Below, one piece after another: positions 43,601 through 50,890 of a stretch of DNA of 64,000 nucleotides. Position 1 is the stretch's first letter; every line of letters begins with the position of its first letter. The notes beneath the pieces were generated by a model. It was given only the letters and a program-made list of their open reading frames with translations, was not told where the DNA came from and searched no databases. The position numbers and the translations under genes were made by a program. Source of the DNA: UBA2266 sp964406945 (lineage in GTDB: Bacteria > Planctomycetota > Phycisphaerae > Sedimentisphaerales > Anaerobacaceae); the NCBI GenBank assembly GCA_964406945.1, contig CAYOTO010000002.1, forward strand, positions 62,001-126,000, in the 5' to 3' direction.

Positions 43601-45039
43601 TTGGCGTATGTTCCGTGACTCGAGACCTGACCCATATCCGCATACAGACGCCGCATCAGCTCGTCTTTTTGAAACGGATTTACGCGGTCATTATGGCCGG
43701 ACCTCAGCACAATACTCCTGAAGCTATCCACTTCGGAGGGAAACAGCGGATAGTCGAGGCGGCTTGGTCCGTACTCGCCTCTGAAATACAGACGGAATGC
43801 GATCTTACAGTTTCCGGTCCAGTACCCGCTGCACCGCTCGTATCGAGGCCGCATCCAGTTGCTGCCGTGGACTCTTATTCCGCAATCGACCTGGAAGTCC
43901 GTCGTTTCGCCTCTGTCAATCCATTCGAACGATACAGGCCTCTCGTATGCCTTGCCCCGCATTATGAAATTGTTGTATCCGCTGCCGACTGCCATGATAC
44001 CCGAAGGCTCGTAGAAAGTCTTCTTCTCATCTCCGACCAGCGAGATAATCGGCAGCGACTTCATCCCGTCATCCGCGCCGAAAAGATAGGTTTTTGTCCG
44101 GGTCTGCGACATTTTCCACCCGGGTTTGACTGCTCTGGCCCTTACAACCATAGTGCGGTAAATGTTAATGGGACCGGTATACAATTCGCCCTTCGGTATT
44201 CTATAGCTCGGGTCGTGCGGTTGGCTGCCGTCGAAAGTGTAGTAAATCTTCGCCCCTTCGGTGTCGGTGGAGAGTTTTAGCAGAAACTGCTGATCGTAAA
44301 AACCTCTTTCATGACTGAATCTCACGGGCTCGACCTCGTCTATATATCCACCCCTGTTCGGTGCTCCCGCGGTGGGTATGTACATGAACTGCCAGGCGCC
44401 GCTGCCCTGCGGATATCGTCCGAACGACAGATCGGGCTCCTGATCGCCGAAGTCGATACTGTCAATGTACGTGCCTCGGCTGCTGTCGTAAAGACCGATC
44501 TGTTCTCCGTTACCGTCCAGTTCGAAAGGAGCGCGCAGTCCGGAGACGACAGGATCGTCGTCGCACCAGATCACAATGTGGGTGTTGGGCTCGATAGTCG
44601 TCAGGCCGGGCTTATCGGTGGGTATCCGCCATTTCGTGGGTTCGGCCAGATCGTCAGTCAAATACATGCCCGCCACGTTCACGGTTTCATCGCCCGGGTT
44701 ATGCAGCTCGATCCAGTCCTCATAGCGGCCGGCGGGACTCAACACGGATCTGGTATTTATAGCCATGAATTCGTTTATGGTCACAAGCGGACCGCGGACC
44801 AGCCATTGATCGGCAACCAGAGCAAAATCGAAACTGTTTACTCCCGACTCTTTGTCCAGATCATAGCGGCTGCCCTCCGGTTCGAGCCAGTTGCTCGCAA
44901 GAACAAGCACGTCCTGAAGATCGATCCTGCAGTCCGGATGCAGATCGCCGAACGGACAGTCTTCCGCACGGGCGCAGCACGTCAGAATGCCGGTCAGAAA
45001 GACCCCGAAAAGTGCGAAGAATTTCGTCGGTTTGCGCAT
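40606..45039 (-). CDS. Giant secreted dockerin / lamin-tail / CotH kinase protein
   Basis: A 1477-residue exported protein with AGGAG 11 bases before the ATG and a signal peptide (FFALFGVFLTGILTCCARA). A dockerin-like pair comes first (DLQDVLVLASNWL, NSFDFALVADQWL). Then a lamin-tail domain (TINEFMAINTRSV with DWIELHNPGDETVNVAGMYL), a chitobiase/FN3-like segment (KIYYTFDGSQPHDPSY), a CotH-kinase-like domain (LPIISLVGDEKKTFYEPSGI onward) to about residue 640, a second FN3-like repeat, and three more lamin-tail domains near the C-terminus (REFIELKNIGAS, DWIELHNTTDRPINIGGWYL, QEYIELYNISSSP). CotH kinases phosphorylate proteins in spores of Bacillus; in planctomycetes this architecture is common and unexplained. 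Surface attachment is inferred. Confidence 0.83.
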   Translation of the reverse strand: MRKPTKFFALFGVFLTGILTCCARAEDCPFGDLHPDCRIDLQDVLVLASNWLEPEGSRYDLDKESGVNSFDFALVADQWLVRGPLVTINEFMAINTRSVLSPAGRYEDWIELHNPGDETVNVAGMYLTDDLAEPTKWRIPTDKPGLTTIEPNTHIVIWCDDDPVVSGLRAPFELDGNGEQIGLYDSSRGTYIDSIDFGDQEPDLSFGRYPQGSGAWQFMYIPTAGAPNRGGYIDEVEPVRFSHERGFYDQQFLLKLSTDTEGAKIYYTFDGSQPHDPSYRIPKGELYTGPINIYRTMVVRARAVKPGWKMSQTRTKTYLFGADDGMKSLPIISLVGDEKKTFYEPSGIMAVGSGYNNFIMRGKAYERPVSFEWIDRGETTDFQVDCGIRVHGSNWMRPRYERCSGYWTGNCKIAFRLYFRGEYGPSRLDYPLFPSEVDSFRSIVLRSGHNDRVNPFQKDELMRRLYADMGQVSSHGTYANLLINGQYKGYYNPCEHIKSEFCQDWWDTDNEFDVMTMNGIRDGSWEAWSQMMNFGKSQNLNNPDNYEQFAAMLDIPAFADYLILQLWNGNWDWPQNNWSAAREQSPDGKWRFFIWDAEGACFSDRLYQVRFSNLNSSGDENSQIYRMLKNVPAFRRTFGDRFFKHFYNGGALTPANINARFYEMKQQLRGVIPNMHTYVVDTWVPQRFGIFKNACINEGMFTFEGPQLCINGTAAHGGYISPDAAISLYNTRGSGTVWYTLDGSDPADTAGLPAGGFQYLVTGASPKRAYIPTGPISDNWRGGEYYNDSYWRSSSGEPGGVGYERGRGYESLISLDMNDQMYDRNTCCYVRVPFTFSGTSSSYDKMMLQIKYDDAFVAYLNGHEIARKNVSGEPEWNSSVRRDHPDSQAVVFEEIDVSQHLNKLTSGQNVLAIHGINTYPADSDFLILAQMYVDSEGSAGGQTGAIEYQTPFNISRTTQVKARIQTGNTWSALTEATFAVGSLAANLRITKIMYHPEETGDPNDGDREFIELKNIGASAVNLNMVEFTDGIGYKFGPQELGPDEYIVLVKDVNAFRAEYGDNIRIAGPYKRSLSNGGERITLVDGVGSEILDFEYKDGWFDITDGNGFSLSLRDYDATNPQSYKDKDSWRPSAFAGGSPGWDDAGQLPEPGSIVINEVLAHAHAQAPDWIELHNTTDRPINIGGWYLSDSESNPMKYRISDDLLISGGDHMVFYEDTTFNNPGGDPGCLVPFALSENGEEVLLSSAQEDMLTGYRDYEDFGASPSGVSFGRYYKASTDSYNFVLMSSNTPWQANAYPRVGPIVINEIMYNPAGGDQDQEYIELYNISSSPVTLYDYSTNVPWKMTDGVEHVFGTNPTVTVQPDGYLLLVRSISGFTQSYGEVPRGVQIFEYDSGGLNNGGEKVEISMPGDVDTEGKRYYIRIDRVNYSDGSHPEGSDPWPAGPDGNGPSLSRINPAAYGNDVANWNSAAPSPGRTNY

Positions 45040-45264
45040 GTATTCAGTTGCTCCTCACGTCTTATTGACAAGAACCGGCGATTACAAGCCATCCCTCCAT
45101 TGCTCTACGGACATACACCATGCCAGTCAATACTCTGATGGTAGCAGAAAACCGCCTAAAAGTCAATCCGTTTCCGGGGCTCCGAGCACTATTGCTCTTG
45201 GTTATGCCAACTTGATTTGGTACTATAACTAATCTGGGCATTTTGAAAACAACAGAGGTGCTGT

Positions 45265-46671
45265 ATGCAGATAAAACTGAGGTTCCTTGGCGCCGTCCGT
45301 AATGTTACCGGTTCGCGCCACTTGCTGGAAGCCAACGGCAAAAAGATTCTAGTGGACTGCGGCCTGTATCAGGAACGCCATTTTCGCGACAGGAACTGGG
45401 AGCCGTTTGTAATCCCGCCGGCCGAAATCGACGCGGTCCTCCTTACGCACGCACACCTCGATCACTGCGGGTTGCTGCCAAAACTCTATAAAGAGGGTTT
45501 TAAGGGCCCGATCTACTGCACGCCGGCCACGGCCGACATAGCGAAGATAATTCTTCTGGATTCGGCCCGGCTGCAGGAAGAAGACGCCGAATACAAAAAG
45601 AAACGCCACAGAAAAGAAGGCAGGCAAAGCCCGCATCCTGTTGTTCCGCTCTACAGTCCCCAGGACGCCGAGGAGACTTTTCCGCTTTTTGCGCCCGTGC
45701 AGTATCGCCGGCAGGTGGATCTCGGCGCGGGTATAAAGGCGTGTTTCTGCAACGCCGGGCACGTGCTGGGCTCATCCATAATTAAAGTTACCGTCGAATC
45801 GGAAGGACAGACCCGAAGCGTGGTCTTTTCCGGTGATGTAGGGCGTCCGGACAGGCCTATTATCCACGATCCGGATATACTGGCACAGGCCGATTACGTG
45901 CTGATCGAATCCACGTACGGCGACAGAGTGCATCACGACCGGCAGGACATTAAACAGCATCTGGCCGACGAAATCAACGCAGCCAGAAAAGCTCACGGTC
46001 GCATAATCGTCCCGAGCTTTGCACTCGAGCGGTCCCAGGAACTGCTTTACTACGTAAACGAACTGCTCGTGGAAGGCAGGATACCCAAACTTCGAGTCTA
46101 CCTGGACAGCCCAATGGCCGCTTCGATCACAAAGGTGTTTCAGCACCATGCCGAGTTGTTTGACGACGAAATGAGCGAGTTTATGCGAAACGGGACATCG
46201 CCCTTTAAATTTCCGGGACTGAAGATTGTCGAGTCCACCAAACAATCGAAAGCGATCAACCATATCAAGGGGACGCTGATGGTGATCGCCGGATCGGGCA
46301 TGTGCACCGGCGGGCGAATCAAGCATCACATCGTAAACAGCATTTCGAGCCCGCGGAACACTATCCTCTTCGTCGGTTATCAGGCTGTCGGTACGCTTGG
46401 CCGCATACTCGTGGAAGGGGCCAAAGAGGTTCGCATCTTCGGATCGCATCACAAGGTCCAGGCCAAAATATCCCGCATACACGGCTTCAGTGCACATGCC
46501 GACCGCGATGAGTTGCTTGCATGGCTGAGGAATCTCAAGATTCCGCCGAAGAAAGTGTTCGTGGTGCACGGTGAAGAGCACAGTGCACAGGCTTTTGGCA
46601 AATATCTCGTCGATGAGACCGGCTGGGATATCTCAGTTCCCGGTTACCGCGACCAGGCTGTACTGCACTGA
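45265..46671 (+). CDS. MBL-fold beta-CASP RNA metallo-hydrolase
   Basis: A 468-residue protein with GAGGT seven bases before the ATG. Motif THAHLDHCG provides the metal site, NAGHVLGSS and SGDVGRPDRPI follow, and the beta-CASP insert shows IESTYGDR, SFALERSQELLYYV and GSGMCTGGRIKHH. The C-terminal RMMBL region has IHGFSAHADRDELLAWL and VVHGEEHS. This is the CPSF73-like branch found in bacteria and archaea, an RNA endo- or exonuclease. It is convergent with the helicase gene 21 bases away. Confidence 0.93.
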   Translation: MQIKLRFLGAVRNVTGSRHLLEANGKKILVDCGLYQERHFRDRNWEPFVIPPAEIDAVLLTHAHLDHCGLLPKLYKEGFKGPIYCTPATADIAKIILLDSARLQEEDAEYKKKRHRKEGRQSPHPVVPLYSPQDAEETFPLFAPVQYRRQVDLGAGIKACFCNAGHVLGSSIIKVTVESEGQTRSVVFSGDVGRPDRPIIHDPDILAQADYVLIESTYGDRVHHDRQDIKQHLADEINAARKAHGRIIVPSFALERSQELLYYVNELLVEGRIPKLRVYLDSPMAASITKVFQHHAELFDDEMSEFMRNGTSPFKFPGLKIVESTKQSKAINHIKGTLMVIAGSGMCTGGRIKHHIVNSISSPRNTILFVGYQAVGTLGRILVEGAKEVRIFGSHHKVQAKISRIHGFSAHADRDELLAWLRNLKIPPKKVFVVHGEEHSAQAFGKYLVDETGWDISVPGYRDQAVLH

Positions 46672-46692
46672 TATTGTGAGTTGCAGACAAGG

Positions 46693-49434
46693 CTACTTCC
46701 AGATACGGACGCGCTCGACCGATTTGTCCCAGTCGGCTCCAAGAGCGGCGCTGCGGGCCTTCAGCAATATGAGCCGGCCGCCCACGGATCTTGTGTAAAC
46801 CAGGTCCGTGGATCCGACATGTCTTCGCCATTTTCTGGCGAACACTTCGGCGTGCTCTTTTCGCCGGGCCAGAATTGTCGGCACGGCATGATAGCTCTTT
46901 TGCACCAGAGGTCCGAGGGGACTCTTGCGAATTAGCAGATATCGCGGATCTTTCACAGGCCGTACCGCCTCTTCGGCCGCATCGAGAAAAACCGACTTTT
47001 CGTAAGTTGTTCCTCCCTGCAGCGTGCAGCAGATCCGTCCGTCTCTGTGCCGCCGGGCTCTTACTTTCAGTTGCGACATATCCGTCTTTATCAAGCCGAT
47101 CTCAGAGAGCGACTGAAGCACGGCCCGGCCGATCTGTCTCATGCTTGAACGCATGAATCCGTGTCTGAAAAACAGGTAAGCGGATTTCAGCAGATGCGGC
47201 ACTGCAAATGCCGCTGAGATGCCGGCAATCGCAAAAAGCGACCACCACAACCACTTTATACCGCCCGATGTGCCGCCTGCGCGTATAAACCCGTAAAGGT
47301 AGAGCAGCATGCCAACCGAAAAGGACGCCCACGCAGCCGCTTGAGCGGCACTGGCCCACGCGAGATGTCTTGCGAGTGCTTGTTCAGGCACCCGCAACTC
47401 TTCTCTCAGTCCCTTGTCGGAATCCGTACCGAGCGCACTTGCCCACATTCGTCTCAACTGCTGCCGATTCAGCGCCCGCCGTCGCATGGTTTCGTTCGAA
47501 TCCGCAATACTTCGACTGTTGAACGCCTCTGGCAGTTGCAGCCGGTTTATGAGACTTTCGATGATGTTTTCGCGATATGATATTCCGACGAATGACCTGA
47601 AACGTCTTTCAAGCGATTCCATGTCCTTGCCCGGTCGGGCGACGAGCGGCTCGATACAGACGGGGTGCCAGATGTTTGCCGTCTTATTTGCATTACCCCT
47701 TTGCGTGCGTATAGCACGGCCCCTCATCTGATTGCTCAGCATGTAGGAACCGACGCAACTGGCCAGCACCAACGAGTTTATTGAAGGCGCGTCCCATCCT
47801 TCGCCGAGCAGCGATTTAGTAGCGACCATGACAGTGATCGAACCGCGGTTGAACAGCTTTGTGATCAGTCCGACGAGTTTCTGTCGGTCCCGGCCGATCA
47901 ATTCGACGTTTATGAACCTGCTGTCGAAACGGCAGGCCCGGGTTTTGATTCTGTCCGGCGTGATGCCCATTTCGGCCGCGGCTGCTTCCAGAGCCTCTGT
48001 CGCATTCCGTTCTATCATTACGATACTTCCGGAAAGGATGCCCAGTCTGACCGCTGCAATGCCGACCCTTCGCAGCTTTTCGAAGACAGGCGCGACACCG
48101 ATACGGGTCAATTCCGGCCGATCACCGGCGCTCTTTGGAAAATCCTCGGCTCGTATGTAGTCGGTGAGCACAACCATTCGCAGGTCCCGGCCGAGCGATT
48201 CGGATTCGAGTTTCACGATTTCTTCGATGCTGTCCAGCTTCGATACGCTGGACCGCAGAATTGCGCCCTGTTGCGAAGTTGATCGAAGCTCGACCGATCC
48301 GGCTCGCAGTGCATGTATTCTCTTTAAATCCTGCTTTATCGATGCAAACAGCGCCGTGTGCTGGACAAAGTCCGCTTTGTGCGTAAAAAGACAGCCTGTC
48401 AGCAGATGCTCCAGCCGGTCAACGGTGAATCTGGGAATCTGTCGGCGTCGCACGCCGAGGATCCTGAGCAGCCTGCGCGGCGGCCGCTTTCCGACGCGCT
48501 TCAAGAACACGGCCACAGCAAGATAGAAAAGCGAATCTTCCAGAATCCGCTCGACGTCGCTTCCGGGCTTACGCACACTCCAGTGTCCTCGCACAGCAGC
48601 CGCAAATTCGTCGTGATTGAGTAAATACCTGCAGACTGCCGCAACGTCGCGTCTGAACTTGCGGATACCTTTCATTTCCGCCTCTGTCGGCGCTGATATA
48701 TATACGCAATCCTGATGCGGGCAGAGATTGCCCTTGCGGACCAGTTCAGGCACCGATATCTCCGCGTCGACCGGTCCGCAGAGGTTGTGATACTTTTCCC
48801 ACTCGTAGGCGCCTACATCGTAGGGCGGAGTCGCCGTCAGGGCCACGACCACCGGCTCGTCAAGACCGCGTTTGACCGCCATCAAGCACCGCCACCATTG
48901 TGTCCGCAGGTGGTGGGCTTCATCGACTACGATTGTCTGAATCTTCGCTCGCCGCAGCTTCCGGGCCAATGCTTTGCCGGCGCCCTTTCTAATCTTTGGC
49001 TTATTGGCCGAGGAGCGATGGTTCTCTTCTTCTCCTTCTTCTTCCTCGGCATGGAGTTCCTGTCCTGCTGTGTAGGCGCTGAACAGGGCCTGGTAAGTGG
49101 AAACGGTAAGCAGCCTGGGTTTGAGTACTGATTTTGAGACCCATTCGCAGCGTTTACCGGCCAGAAACATCTGTTCCAGCCTGTCGACCCATTGATCTCT
49201 GATTGCAACGGTCGGGGCAAGAATGAGGGCGGGTCTGTCGAGGCGTCGTACGACCTCAAGCCCGAGCACCGTTTTGCCCGAGCCGGGTGCGGCTATTATG
49301 TGCAGATGGTTGTCGCCCAGATGCTCGCCCAGTTCGGCAAGCACCCGCGCCTGGTAGTCCCGCCAGGACAAACTGAATCGCATTTCATCGAATAAACCTG
49401 CCACACCGCTCCCGAAAAATGGCGACTTAGTCAC
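46693..49434 (-). CDS. Superfamily 2 DEAH helicase with two C-terminal membrane helices
   Basis: A 913-residue protein with a GTG start. Helicase core: RDYQARVLAELGEH (Q-like), AAPGSGKTVLGLE (Walker A, near 48-60), VVDEAHHLRTQWW (DEAH, 171-174), LTATPPYD (200-204), and in the second RecA domain MVATKSLLGEGWDAPSINS and SNQMRGRAIRTQRGN (motif VI). An acidic loop (HAEEEEGEEENH) interrupts domain one near 128-139. Two hydrophobic segments at about 696-717 and 726-748 predict a membrane hairpin, followed by 165 residues with CTLQGGTTYEKSVFLDAAEE and SYHAVPTILARRKEHAEVFA. The nuclease, methylase or other partner usual for restriction-type helicases is absent. I recall similar uncharacterised helicases in other bacteria. 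Confidence 0.78.
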   Translation of the reverse strand: MTKSPFFGSGVAGLFDEMRFSLSWRDYQARVLAELGEHLGDNHLHIIAAPGSGKTVLGLEVVRRLDRPALILAPTVAIRDQWVDRLEQMFLAGKRCEWVSKSVLKPRLLTVSTYQALFSAYTAGQELHAEEEEGEEENHRSSANKPKIRKGAGKALARKLRRAKIQTIVVDEAHHLRTQWWRCLMAVKRGLDEPVVVALTATPPYDVGAYEWEKYHNLCGPVDAEISVPELVRKGNLCPHQDCVYISAPTEAEMKGIRKFRRDVAAVCRYLLNHDEFAAAVRGHWSVRKPGSDVERILEDSLFYLAVAVFLKRVGKRPPRRLLRILGVRRRQIPRFTVDRLEHLLTGCLFTHKADFVQHTALFASIKQDLKRIHALRAGSVELRSTSQQGAILRSSVSKLDSIEEIVKLESESLGRDLRMVVLTDYIRAEDFPKSAGDRPELTRIGVAPVFEKLRRVGIAAVRLGILSGSIVMIERNATEALEAAAAEMGITPDRIKTRACRFDSRFINVELIGRDRQKLVGLITKLFNRGSITVMVATKSLLGEGWDAPSINSLVLASCVGSYMLSNQMRGRAIRTQRGNANKTANIWHPVCIEPLVARPGKDMESLERRFRSFVGISYRENIIESLINRLQLPEAFNSRSIADSNETMRRRALNRQQLRRMWASALGTDSDKGLREELRVPEQALARHLAWASAAQAAAWASFSVGMLLYLYGFIRAGGTSGGIKWLWWSLFAIAGISAAFAVPHLLKSAYLFFRHGFMRSSMRQIGRAVLQSLSEIGLIKTDMSQLKVRARRHRDGRICCTLQGGTTYEKSVFLDAAEEAVRPVKDPRYLLIRKSPLGPLVQKSYHAVPTILARRKEHAEVFARKWRRHVGSTDLVYTRSVGGRLILLKARSAALGADWDKSVERVRIWK

Positions 49435-49450
49435 TTTGGTTTTGCCGGTC

Positions 49451-50866
49451 TCAAATTTGTCTCAAGATGTCCCAATACGCTCCGCGGGCTCCGGCTGCTA
49501 TTGCATCGACCAGTGCAGTGTTCTCGTTGTAATTGTGGTCGGTAAGCGTTTGATTCTCGATTGATGGTTTGAAGAATCTTTCATCTTCGCCTATCAAGTC
49601 GCAAATCAACTCGGCCGGGGCATCGCCGAGACCTTCGGATATAAAAAACGTAGGCTCGAGCAGGTCTACCCGGCCGTCATATTTGCGTCTAACGTTTGGA
49701 TTGCTATCGATATCCCTTGTTTTAGCGAGAAGGTCAATAATAGGTGTGCCGGGATAGATTCTTATGCCCAGCGGCACACCCACGCAATCGGGGCCGATTC
49801 TCTTTATGTAGTCGATGGACTCGGCCGCGGTCTCGGGCGTTTCACCCGGACCTCCTATCAAGAGATCGAACATTACCGCAATGTCGTTTTGCCTGCACAG
49901 CTTAACCACGTTCGCCAGGTCTTCTCTGCCGTGCTTTTGGCGGTACACCTGCAGCATCTTCTCACATCCGCTGTCGCTCGTGAAATTAATGCCCCGACAA
50001 CCGGCTCGCCTCATCAGTTGCGCCAGTCTGGCATCAAAGGGGGTAACGGCCATATACGCGTACCATCGCACCTTTTCTCCCAGGCTGCGTTCTATAATAC
50101 GCTCACAGACCGCGGCGGCATGGGAATAGGGAATGTTGAATTCGCTGTCACAGGTGTGAAGCACATCAACGCCGATTTCGAGCAGTGATTCGATTTCGTC
50201 GCAAACCTCCTCCGGATGGCGGATACGGATGTGCCGACCTTTGATCACAGGCTCGGGACAGTACAGGCACGACCTGTTACAGCCTCTTTTGGTTTCAATT
50301 CCGCACTGACCACCGCGTTCAAAGTACGTCCGGTTGTCCAGAATGTCGCGTCTCGGCGCTGCATCGAACGAATCGCAATGGTGCGGTGGGTTTGCTCTTA
50401 TCGAATCGCCTGTTTGCCACAATAGCCCGGGGACCTTATGAAACTGTCTGTCAGTCCTGAGCTGTTTTAGAAGATCAGCGACGGATACTTCACCATCGCC
50501 GTAGATGCCAAAGTCAGCTCGCGAGTATTCCAGCAGCCGCTCGGGAAACAGAGAATAGCCCACACCTCCGAGAAGCACCGGGGCATCTGTGAGTTGTTTA
50601 ATGCGGGTCACACTTTCGGCGAGTTCGCCCACAAAACTGTTGCATGCAGGCCAGAAACAGTCGTCTACATTGCGGAATGATATTCCGACCAGTTCCGGGC
50701 AATGATTCGCGAAATAGTCGGTCAGGATGTGCTCGGGACTGTCCGCAAGAGCGGTGTCCACTATGTCTACGTCGATTCCCGCCCGGGCTGCCGCTGACGC
50801 AGTGTATTCGAGCCCCAAAGGTGCGATGGGCGGAACCATGCGGTTTATGTTTATAAGAGCAAGCAT
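49451..50866 (-). CDS. B12-binding-domain radical SAM protein
   Basis: A 471-residue enzyme with an N-terminal cobalamin-binding Rossmann domain (VPPIAPLGLEYTASAARAGI-like opening, LTDAPVLLGGVGYSLFPER) and a radical SAM barrel with the CNRSCLYC cluster motif (C-x3-C-x2-C), then AYMAVTPFDARLAQLMRRAG, GINFTSDSGCEKML, FDLLIGGPGETPETA and VGVPLGIRIYPGTPI. B12-radical SAM enzymes methylate unactivated carbons or do related chemistry on natural products, lipids or cell-wall components. The gene starts 24 bases after tatC ends and stops 16 bases before the helicase start, so it sits in one run with them. Substrate unknown. Confidence 0.85.
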   Translation of the reverse strand: MLALININRMVPPIAPLGLEYTASAAARAGIDVDIVDTALADSPEHILTDYFANHCPELVGISFRNVDDCFWPACNSFVGELAESVTRIKQLTDAPVLLGGVGYSLFPERLLEYSRADFGIYGDGEVSVADLLKQLRTDRQFHKVPGLLWQTGDSIRANPPHHCDSFDAAPRRDILDNRTYFERGGQCGIETKRGCNRSCLYCPEPVIKGRHIRIRHPEEVCDEIESLLEIGVDVLHTCDSEFNIPYSHAAAVCERIIERSLGEKVRWYAYMAVTPFDARLAQLMRRAGCRGINFTSDSGCEKMLQVYRQKHGREDLANVVKLCRQNDIAVMFDLLIGGPGETPETAAESIDYIKRIGPDCVGVPLGIRIYPGTPIIDLLAKTRDIDSNPNVRRKYDGRVDLLEPTFFISEGLGDAPAELICDLIGEDERFFKPSIENQTLTDHNYNENTALVDAIAAGARGAYWDILRQI

Positions 50867-50890
50867 CTCAGAATCGGCCCGGCGGGGGAA

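Noticed and set aside
46693..49434. Restriction-modification or CRISPR-related helicase
   Set aside because: No methylase, nuclease, specificity subunit or repeat array is in the neighbourhood.
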